DNA from: Alphaproteobacteria bacterium
Lineage (GTDB): Bacteria > Pseudomonadota > Alphaproteobacteria > Micropepsales > Micropepsaceae
Assembly (NCBI GenBank): GCA_019508105.1
Contig: JAEKMB010000113.1
Span: forward strand, 1 to 11,328
Reading direction: 5' to 3'
DNA: 11,328 bases
Shown piece by piece: positions 1 through 7,631 of the stretch; the first letter of the stretch is position 1, and each line of letters begins with the position of its first letter. Made by a program: the position numbers and the translations under genes. The notes below the pieces were generated by a model that did not search any database, was not told the origin of the DNA, and saw nothing but the letters and a program-made list of their open reading frames with translations.

Positions 1-1
1 C

Positions 2-409
2 GGGCAGGGGCAATATGCCTCTGTCCCGTTGATCAACGGAGAATTGATCTCCTTCGGCGGCGTGAGCATCGGGCGCGGTTATGATCCTGGCGCCATCACC
101 GGAGACCATGGCATCGGCGGTTCGGGCGAACTGCGCTATGACGCGCCCTGGGCCAACAGGTATGTGCTGGGCGTGCAGCCCTATATCTATTTCGATGCCG
201 GCCAGACCTGGTACATCCAGCGTGGGGCCGCCAAAGATTCGGCGCTGATGGACCAGTATGTGGACTCCGTGGGCGGCGGCGTCCGGCTGGCCTTGCCCTA
301 CAATACCTCGCTGGGCCTGGAAGGCGCGCGCACGCTTCATGCCGTCACCGGCAGCGACGCGGGCAAGGAAGCGACTAAGTTCTTCGTCACCGCCGGCATC
401 AGGTTCTGA
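2..409 (+). CDS. TpsB-type outer-membrane transporter (ShlB/FhaC/HecB family), C-terminal part
   Basis: Only the last 135 codons are present; the frame is open to the left edge, so the true start lies outside. Members of this family form an outer-membrane beta-barrel with periplasmic POTRA domains and export one large TpsA partner (adhesin or haemolysin) in two-partner secretion. What is visible fits the barrel end: a GGVSIGRGYDPG stretch matches the conserved [V/I]RGY motif of the long inward loop L6 of FhaC, then GDHG and GELRYDAPW, then alternating strands such as YIYFDAGQTW, ending in Arg-Phe, the usual C-terminal aromatic read by the BAM complex. The POTRA domains cannot be checked. The next gene starts 11 bases after the stop, so the two are probably co-transcribed. 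The TpsA substrate is not in the window and would be expected upstream. Confidence 0.88.
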   Translation, partial: GQGQYASVPLINGELISFGGVSIGRGYDPGAITGDHGIGGSGELRYDAPWANRYVLGVQPYIYFDAGQTWYIQRGAAKDSALMDQYVDSVGGGVRLALPYNTSLGLEGARTLHAVTGSDAGKEATKFFVTAGIRF

Positions 410-412
410 GGA
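409..412 (+). promoter_or_regulatory. Ribosome binding site of the CHAT gene
   Basis: AGGA lies 8 bases before the ATG at 421 and overlaps the stop codon of the TpsB gene, so re-initiation by ribosomes finishing TpsB is possible. It supports 421 as the start. Confidence 0.6.
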
Positions 413-420
413 AACGCGCC

Positions 421-3342
421 ATGCTCACCATAAGGCTTTCCCTTCTTGCCGGTGCCTTCCTGGCGGTGATGGCTGTTGCGCCCGCCCATGCCGCGCCAGG
501 CGATCTGGGCAGCAACATGGCAGGAGAAGCCTGCCGCAGGACAGGAAGCGACATCGTCTGCGGCGGGGTCAAGACCGGCGGCCTGCACCAGGTGCCGGCC
601 AGCAATGTGGCGGCGACAGATGCCGCGCGGCGCAGCGCGGTGGCGGCCTCCATTCGCGGCCTGCCGGCCGACGGCACCGCGGCGGGGCTGCGCTGCGACG
701 GCGGCAAGAGCCTGGATGCCACCACCATCCTTTATTCCTGCAACGCCGGTGGCGGCGATGCCCCGCATATCGTGCTCGCCGCCTTCACACCGCGCGCCCT
801 GTTCCTGGCGGACGGCTTGCCCGGCATGATTGATGTGTTGTCCGCGGCGATCGTCGCTGAGGCAGGCAGTCCGGTGTCCGGGGCCGCGGCGGCTACCGCT
901 GCGGTCAAGGCCGGCTTTGCGCCGCGCGTGCTGAGTGCCAATGCCAATGATTATTCCGGCTATTTGCAATTGCGCGCCGCGGGCAGCCGCGCCAGCGCCC
1001 GGGGCAATTATCCCGCCGCCGAGCAGGCTTATCGCGACGCACTGGACATCGAGACAAGGCTGTTCGGTCCGGACTCCGCCGCCGTGGGCGCGACTTTGCT
1101 GGAACTGGCGCTGCAGATTTCCAACGAGCAGCGTTTTGACGAGGCTGCCGCCTTGTTCCGCCGTGCCACGCCCATCATCGAAGCCGCACCCAGCCCGGAA
1201 ATCCGCGCCCGCCTGGCTTCCTATCGCGGCTTGGATGCCGCCAATCAGCGCCATTACGAGGAAGCGCTGACCTATGCCCGTCAGGACACTGCCGCCCGCC
1301 AAGCCGCGGTGGATGCGGTCCGCAATGGCGGGCTGGACATGAACGGCAATCCGCCGGTGGTGACCACGCTGCTGGACGGCGAGCTGGCCCATGCACTTAG
1401 GGTGCAGGCGGCTTTGGAGTTGCGCGTGGGCAACAATGCGGGCGCCCAGGCCTCCGCCGAAAAGGCGCTGTATATCATCACCGCCCATCCCGACCTGCCG
1501 CTGGCCTGGCGTGCCGACATCGTCGCGCTGATGGGCGAGATCAATGCGCGCCAGGGCCGCGTGGTGGTGGCCGAGAAGGATTTCACGGACGCACTGGCGA
1601 TGGACCGCAAGCTGTTCGGCGATGGCGGGCCCACCATCCAGACGCTTTTACAGCTGGGGCGTTTTTACAGCGATGAGCAGATCTACCCCTCCGCCATCGC
1701 CTCCTATCAGGAAGCTTTCGCGCTCCTGGCCAAGGATCCCCTGACCCGCTCGCAGCTGGTGGTGGATCAGCTCATTCCCTTCATCACCGCGGCCAATGCC
1801 TTGCTCACCGGTCCCGACCGCGCCAAGCTGGAAGCAGAAATGTTCGCCGCCAGCCAGATGACCGAATCCGGCGTGGCAGGACAGACCATCGCCCGCATGG
1901 CGGCGCGGCGCGCCGCCGAGACGCCGGCCCTGGCCGCCGAAGTGCGGGCCGCCGATGATGCCAACCGCGCCCGCGACGAGGGACGCATGGCATTGGCGGC
2001 GGAACATGCCAAGACCAGCGATCAGCGCGATGTGGGGCGCGAGGCGGCCCTGGCGGCCCGGCTTGCCGATGCCACCAAGAAAGCTGACGACTTGGCCGCC
2101 AAGCTGCGCGCCGATTTTCCGGCCTATGCCAATCTGGCGGCGCCGGGGGCGGTGAGCCTGGAGGCGATGAAGCGCGCGCTGCATCCCAGGGAGGCCTTTG
2201 CCGGCTTCATGGTCGGCGTCCGTGCCAGCTACGTGCTGCTGGTGACGCCGGACGGGCTGACGGTCCGTCCCCTGGAAACCAATACCGACGATCTGGCGGC
2301 CGATATCGCCAGCCTGCGCGACGCCTTTGTGCCCAAGCTGGGCAAGCTGCCCGAATTCAGTCTGGCCGGCGCCGCGGCCCTTTATAAAGAGACACTGGGT
2401 CCGGTCTCGCCCCAACTGGCGGGAATGGATCATCTGGTGGTGGCGGCCAGCGGCGATCTGGCCAGCCTGCCCTTTTCGCTGATGGTGACTTCCGCATCGG
2501 CGAATGGGCGCGACTATATCAATGCCGCCTGGCTGATCCGCCAGATGGCGGTATCCGAAACCCCTTCGGCGCGCGCCTTCATGGCGCTGCGCGGCGCGGC
2601 CAAGGTGGCGCAGCCCAAGCCCTTCCTGGGCATCGGCAATCCCACCTTCCAGGGCGGTGGCGCCAACCAGGCCCTGGCGCTGAATGCCCTGGCCTCGGCC
2701 TGCGAGACCGGCGGTCCTACCAATCCGGCTCTGCTGCGCGCCTTGCAGCCCTTGCCCGAGACGGTAGCGGAAGTTCAGGCGGTGGGCCGCGACCTGGGGG
2801 CAACGCCCGATGATATCCTACTGGGCGACGCCGCCAATGAAAGCGCGGTGCGGGCCAAGCCGCTGGACCAGTATGCAGTGCTTTATTTCGCCACCCACGG
2901 CATGCTGCCGGGCGAGCTGCATTGCCAGGCCCAGCCCGGCTTGGTGCTATCGCCACCTGCGAGCCCCTCCCAATCCACCGCCGCCGACGGTCTCCTGACC
3001 GCCAGCGAAATTGCCGGCCTGAAGATCAACGCCAATCTGGTCGTGCTGTCGGCCTGCAACACCGGCGCCGCCGGCGGTAAGAGCTTTGGCGGTGGCGCGC
3101 TGCAGGGCCTGGCCGATGCCTTCTTCGATGCCGGGGCCCATGCCGTGCTGGCCAGCCATTGGGAAGTGCCTTCGGCCGCCACCATGGCACTAATGACTGG
3201 AACTTTCGCCAACATGGCCAAGGATCCCAGGCATGACGCGGCGGAAGCCTTGCGCCAGGCGCAGCTGGCCCTGATCGCCCAGGCAAATACCTCCCATCCA
3301 TTTGAATGGGCAGCCTTCACCCTGATCGGTGATGGGGCTTAA
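421..3342 (+). CDS. Exported TPR protein with C-terminal CHAT (caspase-like) domain
   Basis: 973 residues. Residues 1-24 form a signal peptide (hydrophobic core LLAGAFLAVMAVAP, cleavage after Ala22-His-Ala24), so the protein should act in the periplasm or beyond. An N-terminal segment (about 30-115) holds four cysteines (38, 47, 92, 107), consistent with disulfides in an oxidising compartment. Residues about 180-440 are helical and TPR-like (for example GNYPAAEQAYRDALDIE, and QIYPSAIASYQEAFALL). An Ala-rich helical linker follows at about 500-570. From about 578 to the end is a CHAT domain with the caspase-like dyad: His826 in FATHGM and Cys879 in LSACNTG, then LASHWEVPSAAT. CHAT proteins are caspase/separase-clan cysteine proteases usually switched by attached repeats; the substrate here is unknown. 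It sits between the TpsB gene and a FecR-like gene. The start at 421 has a good ribosome site and gives the signal peptide. Confidence 0.9.
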   Translation: MLTIRLSLLAGAFLAVMAVAPAHAAPGDLGSNMAGEACRRTGSDIVCGGVKTGGLHQVPASNVAATDAARRSAVAASIRGLPADGTAAGLRCDGGKSLDATTILYSCNAGGGDAPHIVLAAFTPRALFLADGLPGMIDVLSAAIVAEAGSPVSGAAAATAAVKAGFAPRVLSANANDYSGYLQLRAAGSRASARGNYPAAEQAYRDALDIETRLFGPDSAAVGATLLELALQISNEQRFDEAAALFRRATPIIEAAPSPEIRARLASYRGLDAANQRHYEEALTYARQDTAARQAAVDAVRNGGLDMNGNPPVVTTLLDGELAHALRVQAALELRVGNNAGAQASAEKALYIITAHPDLPLAWRADIVALMGEINARQGRVVVAEKDFTDALAMDRKLFGDGGPTIQTLLQLGRFYSDEQIYPSAIASYQEAFALLAKDPLTRSQLVVDQLIPFITAANALLTGPDRAKLEAEMFAASQMTESGVAGQTIARMAARRAAETPALAAEVRAADDANRARDEGRMALAAEHAKTSDQRDVGREAALAARLADATKKADDLAAKLRADFPAYANLAAPGAVSLEAMKRALHPREAFAGFMVGVRASYVLLVTPDGLTVRPLETNTDDLAADIASLRDAFVPKLGKLPEFSLAGAAALYKETLGPVSPQLAGMDHLVVAASGDLASLPFSLMVTSASANGRDYINAAWLIRQMAVSETPSARAFMALRGAAKVAQPKPFLGIGNPTFQGGGANQALALNALASACETGGPTNPALLRALQPLPETVAEVQAVGRDLGATPDDILLGDAANESAVRAKPLDQYAVLYFATHGMLPGELHCQAQPGLVLSPPASPSQSTAADGLLTASEIAGLKINANLVVLSACNTGAAGGKSFGGGALQGLADAFFDAGAHAVLASHWEVPSAATMALMTGTFANMAKDPRHDAAEALRQAQLALIAQANTSHPFEWAAFTLIGDGA

Positions 3343-3363
3343 GATGATGGTGGGCAAGCCGAT

Positions 3364-3368
3364 GGAGG
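3364..3368 (+). promoter_or_regulatory. Ribosome binding site that selects the start at 3374
   Basis: A perfect GGAGG sits 5 bases before the ATG at 3374. Upstream in-frame starts (ATG 3344; alternative start at 3329, overlapping the CHAT gene) lack such a site and would add residues before the signal peptide, so 3374 is the best start. Confidence 0.7.
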
Positions 3369-3373
3369 CGTTG

Positions 3374-4072
3374 ATGAAGTCGAGGCTAATGGTGGCCCTG
3401 CTGGGCTGCTGCATGATGGCGCAATCTGCCAGCGCCGCGGTTCTGGTGGTGGCCGAAGCACGCGGTATTCCGCTCAAGCCCGGCGCCACTTTGGACTCCA
3501 CCAAGCCTTTGACCCTGAAACAGGGCCAGCATGTCACGCTGATCTCCGAAACCGGTTCGACCCTGAAGCTGGACGGTCCCTACAATCAGCTTCCGGCGGC
3601 GGGCGGCGGTGGCGGGGTGGGGCTGAATCAGACCCTGGCGGCGCTGGTGACCCAGCGCCAGGCCCGCGCCGGCGAGTTCGGTGTCACCCGCGGCACGGTG
3701 CTGGCGAGCCTGCCCGATCCCTGGGTGCTGGACGCTACCCATAGCGGCAATGTCTGCGTCATGGAGAACGGCACCCCGACTTTCTGGCGGCCCGACAACA
3801 AGGGCGCCGCCGCGCTGGTGGTGGCGCCGGTGGATCACAGCTGGAACGCCAAGGCGCAATGGCCGGCGGGCCAGGACCGCATCGCCGTCACCACCGATGT
3901 GCCGATGCGCGCCGGTGAGACCTATGTCGTGACCTTCAACGGCACGGAGTCGGCGGTCACCCTGGTGCAGGTGCCCTCCACCCTGACCAATGTCGAGATG
4001 CGCGCCGGCTGGATGGCCAATCGCCGCTGCGAGCAGCAGGCCCAGGCCTTGCTGAAGACTGCCAGTCCGTGA
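3374..4072 (+). CDS. Small exported protein with FecR-like N-terminal region
   Basis: 232 residues from the ATG at 3374. Residues 1-21 form a short signal peptide (MVALLGCCMMAQ core, cleavage after Ala-Ser-Ala21). The next 45 residues resemble the FecR-type sensor fold: 'gvpLkpGatLd', 'pLtLkqGqhVtLis', then 'GstlkLdGPy', the Leu-x-Gly-Pro turn being characteristic. A Gly-rich linker (GGGGGVG) follows, then an unassigned C-terminal half with two cysteines (128 and 219) that could pair after export, and beta-like segments ending in a helix. FecR-like proteins often act as periplasmic sensors or ligand-binding partners; no sigma-factor gene is adjacent, so this one more likely works with the CHAT protein or the CHASE2 cyclase beside it. 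An LLGC string at residues 9-12 resembles a lipobox, but the hydrophobic run before it is too short to favour a lipoprotein. Its stop codon overlaps the next start. Function is inferred. Confidence 0.75.
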   Translation: MKSRLMVALLGCCMMAQSASAAVLVVAEARGIPLKPGATLDSTKPLTLKQGQHVTLISETGSTLKLDGPYNQLPAAGGGGGVGLNQTLAALVTQRQARAGEFGVTRGTVLASLPDPWVLDATHSGNVCVMENGTPTFWRPDNKGAAALVVAPVDHSWNAKAQWPAGQDRIAVTTDVPMRAGETYVVTFNGTESAVTLVQVPSTLTNVEMRAGWMANRRCEQQAQALLKTASP

Positions 4073-6054
4073 AAGCCCTCTTCAGCGGCATGACGGTGGA
4101 GCGGCGTACGGCGCTGTATTCCGCCCTGATCTTTGTGGCTGTTTCGCTGGTCAGCGCCGCGGTGTCACTGTTCCTGGTGGACAATTTCTCGGTGCTCAGC
4201 CGCCTGGACCAGTTGGTGCAGGACTGGGAGGTCGCCTCGGTTTTCGCGCCCCGCGAGGCACAGGATTCCAAGATCATCATCGTGGCGGTGGACGAAGCCA
4301 CCCTCTCGCGTTTTCCCTACCGCTCGCCGATAGACCGCGAATTCCTCGGAACCCTTATTCAGCAGCTGGCCGCTCATCACCCCGCCGCCATCGCTTCGGA
4401 CTTTCTGCTGGACCAGCCGACCGAGCAGGCCAAGGATCTGGCGCTGGCCAAGACCGTGCGCAGCACCCAGGTGCCGCTGGTAATCAGCTATATCTCGTCG
4501 CATGACATCGTAACCCCGGAGCAAAAGGCCTTCGAGGACGCCATGGTCCCGCTCAAATTGCGCGCGCTGGCCAACCTGCCCACCGATCAGTTCGATACCG
4601 CCCGCTTTGTCTTTGATGGCGGCAAGGTGGACGGCCATTACATTCCCGGCGTGGCGCGTGCCTTGGCCGCGAGAGTGGGCATCCAGACCCCAGCCGAAAT
4701 GGTGCCGATCATCTGGCATGGCCGGCCGGAGCCCACCGACACCGATTCCGATCCCAAGCCGTTCAAACAGGTTTCCGCCACCGTGGCCGGCTTCATGCCC
4801 GACAGCTGGTATCGCGACAAGATCGTGCTGATCGGCTCGGATGTCACCCTGGTGGACCGTCACCGCACGCCGTTTTCAGTGATCTATTCGGGCGACCAGG
4901 GCCAGCTTCCGGGGATCGTGATCCAGGCCCATGCCCTGTCGCAGCTGCTTAATCGCAAGGTTTCGCCGCTGGCGAGCTGGCAGCTCAACTTCGCCATCAC
5001 CTTGGCGTTGGCATTGCTCGGCGCGACCCTGGGCGTGATCGGCTCCTCGTTGATCATACGGGCCGCGGCCATGCTGCTGTTCATTCCCCTGTTCTGGGCC
5101 GGTGGTGTTGCGCTGTTTCACTATGCCAATGTGATGGTGGGGCTGATGTCGCCGGCTTTGGCGATGGTGGCGTCCTTTGCCAGCATGGAATCACTCAGCG
5201 GCCGTGAAGCACGCAAGCAGAAGGCGTTCATCCAGGGCGCTTTTTCCCGTTATGTCTCGCCCGCGATCGTTGACCGCATGGTGGCCGATCCCTCGCGCAT
5301 GAATTTGGAAGGCGAGCGGCGGGAAATGACCTTCCTGTTTTCCGATATCGCCGACTTCACCACCATGTCCGAGCAGATCGATGCCATCCAGCTTGCCCAG
5401 GTGCTGAACAATTACCTGGACGGCATGACCAACCTGGTGATGAAGCATGGCGGCATGGTGGACAAGTTCATTGGCGATGCGGTGTTCGCGATCTTCAATG
5501 CGCCGCTGGATCTGGCCGACCATCAGTCCAAGGCGGTGCGCTGCATGCTGGAGATGGACAGGTTCAGCCAGGACTACCGCAAAAAGCAGCATGCCGAAGG
5601 CGTGCCGCTGGGCATCACCCGGATCGGCGTGCATACCGGCGTGGCGGTGGTGGGCAATTTCGGCAGTCACGCCCGTTTTACCTATACGGCGTCGGGAGAC
5701 GCGGTGAACACCGCGGCGCGGCTGGAAGGCATCAACAAGTATTTCGGCACCCGGCTCTGCGTCAGCGGCGTGACCAAGAATGCCTGTGAAGGAATCGCCT
5801 TCCGCCCCATTGTCTCGGCTATCGTCAAGGGCAAGACCGAAGCGCTGGATTTGTGGGAGCCGTTGCAGGACGGCGCGCTGGAACAGGGCTTCCTGGAGAA
5901 ATATATGGCCGCCTATGGCCGCATGAGCGAAGGCGATGGCTCGCTGTTCGACACGCTGAACCAGACCGCATCCGACGATTACCTGGTCAAGCTTCATGTC
6001 GGGCGGCTGAAAAAGGGCGAGAGCGGCACCGAACTGAAGATGACGGAAAAGTAG
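4069..6054 (+). CDS. CHASE2-domain class III adenylate cyclase (membrane)
   Basis: 661 residues. One N-terminal membrane helix (about 15-37) leads into a periplasmic CHASE2 sensor (about 40-300, with KIIIVAVDEATLSRFPY and a later DKIVLIGSD). Three closely spaced membrane helices follow (about 306-374), then a cytoplasmic class III nucleotidyl cyclase domain (about 418-590). Catalytic residues are all visible: metal-binding Asp426 (FSDIADFT) and Asp470 (KFIGDAV), purine-specifying Lys466 and Thr540, and transition-state Asn547 and Arg551 (DAVNTAARLEG). The Lys/Thr pair is the class IIIb adenylate cyclase pattern, so cAMP is the expected product. The GTG start overlaps the previous stop in GTGA, implying translational coupling; an in-frame ATG at 4090 is a possible alternative. 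CHASE2 is thought to sense unknown periplasmic cues. The gene closes the operon and links a periplasmic signal, perhaps from the preceding exported proteins, to a cytoplasmic messenger. Confidence 0.92.
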   Translation: MKALFSGMTVERRTALYSALIFVAVSLVSAAVSLFLVDNFSVLSRLDQLVQDWEVASVFAPREAQDSKIIIVAVDEATLSRFPYRSPIDREFLGTLIQQLAAHHPAAIASDFLLDQPTEQAKDLALAKTVRSTQVPLVISYISSHDIVTPEQKAFEDAMVPLKLRALANLPTDQFDTARFVFDGGKVDGHYIPGVARALAARVGIQTPAEMVPIIWHGRPEPTDTDSDPKPFKQVSATVAGFMPDSWYRDKIVLIGSDVTLVDRHRTPFSVIYSGDQGQLPGIVIQAHALSQLLNRKVSPLASWQLNFAITLALALLGATLGVIGSSLIIRAAAMLLFIPLFWAGGVALFHYANVMVGLMSPALAMVASFASMESLSGREARKQKAFIQGAFSRYVSPAIVDRMVADPSRMNLEGERREMTFLFSDIADFTTMSEQIDAIQLAQVLNNYLDGMTNLVMKHGGMVDKFIGDAVFAIFNAPLDLADHQSKAVRCMLEMDRFSQDYRKKQHAEGVPLGITRIGVHTGVAVVGNFGSHARFTYTASGDAVNTAARLEGINKYFGTRLCVSGVTKNACEGIAFRPIVSAIVKGKTEALDLWEPLQDGALEQGFLEKYMAAYGRMSEGDGSLFDTLNQTASDDYLVKLHVGRLKKGESGTELKMTEK

Positions 6055-6061
6055 CCGCCAC

Positions 6062-6101
6062 CCGGCCGGCCCACCGGCCGGAACCTTGGCAAGGCCGGAA
6101 C
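6062..6101 (+). terminator. G+C-rich hairpin cluster after the cyclase gene (possible terminator)
   Basis: CCGGCCGG at 6062-6069 is repeated at 6074-6081; because the octamer is its own reverse complement, the two copies can pair as an 8-bp stem around a CCCA loop. Next comes the interrupted palindrome CCTTGgCAAGG (6084-6094), and GGCCGGAAC occurs twice (6076-6084 and 6093-6101). There is no T-run, so this is not a standard intrinsic terminator. It may slow or end transcription with Rho, or protect the 3' end of the operon mRNA. Confidence 0.35.
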
Positions 6102-6112
6102 GTTGCAACTCC

Positions 6113-7144
6113 ATGCCGCAAAGCCATGATCCGCGCACGGCCGCCCGCGCCGCGGGCCTTCGCTATGTCAGCGATGAAGACTTGGCGGGAATCACCCGCC
6201 ATGGCGCGCCAGGCCATTTCCATTACCGCCGCCCCGACGGCAAGCCGTTGCGGGACAAGGCGACCTTGAAGCGCATCAAGGCGCTGGCGATTCCGCCGGC
6301 CTGGACAGAGGTATGGATCGCTCCTTTTGCCAACGCCCATCTGATGGCCACCGGCCGCGATGCCAAAGGCCGCAAGCAATATCGCTATCACCCCGGCTTC
6401 GCGGCGGTGCGTGATGCCGACAAATACGCCCATCTGGCGCAGTTCGCCGCCAGTCTGCCGACCATCCGCCGGCGGCTGAGACAGGATATGGCCCGGCCGG
6501 GCCTGCCGCGGGAAAAAATCCTGGCCACCATCGTCACCTTGCTGGAAGAAACCTTGATCCGCATCGGCAACGAGGACTATGCCCGCTCCAATCACAGTTT
6601 CGGCTTGACCACCTTGCGCAACCGCCACGTGAAAGTGAAAGGCGCCGAACTGCGCTTCCTGTTCAAGGGCAAGAGCGGCAAGCAATGGAGCTTGTCGCTG
6701 CACGACCGCAGGGTGGCGCGCGTGATCCGCTCCTGCCAGGACCTGCCCGGCCAGCATCTGTTCGCGTATCGCGGCGAGGACGGCGCGGTGCATGCGGTGT
6801 CGTCCACCGACGTCAATGCCTATCTGCGCCAGATCGCGGATGCGGAGATTTCCGCCAAGGATTTTCGTACCTGGGCCGGAACGGTCAAGGCGGCCATGGC
6901 GTTGCGGGATGTGCGCGAAAGCGGCAAGAGAGCGGTGCGCGCGGTGGTCGCCGCCGTGGCGGAAGAATTGGGCAATACCGTCGCGGTCTGCCGCAAATGC
7001 TACATCCATCCCGGCATCATCGCCGCCTTCGAGGCCGGCGCGCTGAAACTTCGGGTGCCGCGGCGGGGACGCGGCGGCCTCAGCGCCGCGGAGATCGCGG
7101 TTCTGGCCTATCTGCGCCGTGCCGGCGTATCCGCTGCGGCGTGA
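6113..7144 (+). CDS. DNA topoisomerase IB (bacterial, poxvirus-like)
   Basis: 343 residues, a normal length for bacterial type IB topoisomerases. These enzymes nick one strand through a 3'-phosphotyrosine, let supercoils relax and reseal without ATP. The catalytic set can be placed by motif and spacing: Arg150 (IRIGNEDY), Lys187 (GKSGK), Arg252 (FRTWAGT), Asn288 (LGNTVAV) and the nucleophile Tyr297 (CRKCYIHP). The Arg-Lys and Lys-Arg intervals (37 and 65) and the Asn-Tyr interval (9) match those I recall for the Deinococcus radiodurans enzyme, where Asn replaces the His of the vaccinia enzyme. The N-terminal RYVSDEDL..ITRH and KRIKALAIPPAWTEVWIAP are typical of the bacterial branch. The start is the ATG at 6113; a TTG at 6086 would add nine residues and neither has a strong ribosome site. 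It appears to be a separate unit, not functionally tied to its neighbours. Confidence 0.94.
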   Translation: MPQSHDPRTAARAAGLRYVSDEDLAGITRHGAPGHFHYRRPDGKPLRDKATLKRIKALAIPPAWTEVWIAPFANAHLMATGRDAKGRKQYRYHPGFAAVRDADKYAHLAQFAASLPTIRRRLRQDMARPGLPREKILATIVTLLEETLIRIGNEDYARSNHSFGLTTLRNRHVKVKGAELRFLFKGKSGKQWSLSLHDRRVARVIRSCQDLPGQHLFAYRGEDGAVHAVSSTDVNAYLRQIADAEISAKDFRTWAGTVKAAMALRDVRESGKRAVRAVVAAVAEELGNTVAVCRKCYIHPGIIAAFEAGALKLRVPRRGRGGLSAAEIAVLAYLRRAGVSAAA

Positions 7145-7631
7145 ATTGTCCTTCATCGTCTCAAAATGTTTGAAGGGCTGCCGCAAGACCGTTCCAGAGG
7201 CAGTCCGTGTACGGAAAATAACCCGAATTCCTGCCTCGGGAGCTTGTGCAGTGAGCTCAAACGACGGGCAGCAGGGCGACCTGAAATTTGTGCTGCACTG
7301 CAATATGATGAATTAGAGGGACAATGGCTGCCTAAAAAAAGTGATCCTGCCCATCTAGAAAGCAGTCCGGAAGCCGCCAAGTAGCGTTGCTAAGATAATT
7401 TCTCCAAATGACCTGTCACAACAGAAAATATCTTAATAGTGAAGAAATAGACATATTATTGCTTTACTGGCTAATTTAGATGCATTATTGCCACGTCATT
7501 CTCCGGTCACAAACGCCGGGACAGAATCCGATTTACGCGCTTGCAAGGTTGCCCCTACGGACGCTGCGTTATCTTGCACTGCACAAAAAAATAGAATGTC
7601 AGAGGAAATAGCAGGAAGGAACCAAACCAAC

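Noticed and set aside
337..1488. 383-codon open frame on the - strand opposite the CHAT gene
   Set aside because: Composition typical of an antisense shadow, no domain, and it overlaps the end of the TpsB gene and the CHAT signal peptide on the other strand.
3398..3412. Lipobox-like LLGC in the FecR-like protein
   Set aside because: From the start chosen by the GGAGG site the hydrophobic run before Cys12 is only about six residues, and a signal peptidase I site (ASA) follows; ordinary secretion is favoured.
6086..6112. Upstream TTG start for the topoisomerase
   Set aside because: The nine added residues (MARPERCNS) are not family-like and the TTG falls inside the hairpin cluster; ATG 6113 preferred.
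7150..7176. Inverted repeat CCTTCA/TGAAGG after the topoisomerase gene as a terminator
   Set aside because: Six-base stem, 15-base loop and no T-run.
7119..7384. Short + strand open frames of 65-72 codons (7119-7316, 7166-7384) and a - strand frame 7153-7380
   Set aside because: No ribosome site, overlapping one another, no recognisable motif; one starts inside the topoisomerase gene. A decayed gene fragment cannot be excluded.
7541..7597. Promoter boxes TTGCAA, TTGCCC or TTGCAC with TTATCT or TAGAAT
   Set aside because: Spacings are 22, 14 and 12 bases, none acceptable for sigma-70, so no promoter is called.
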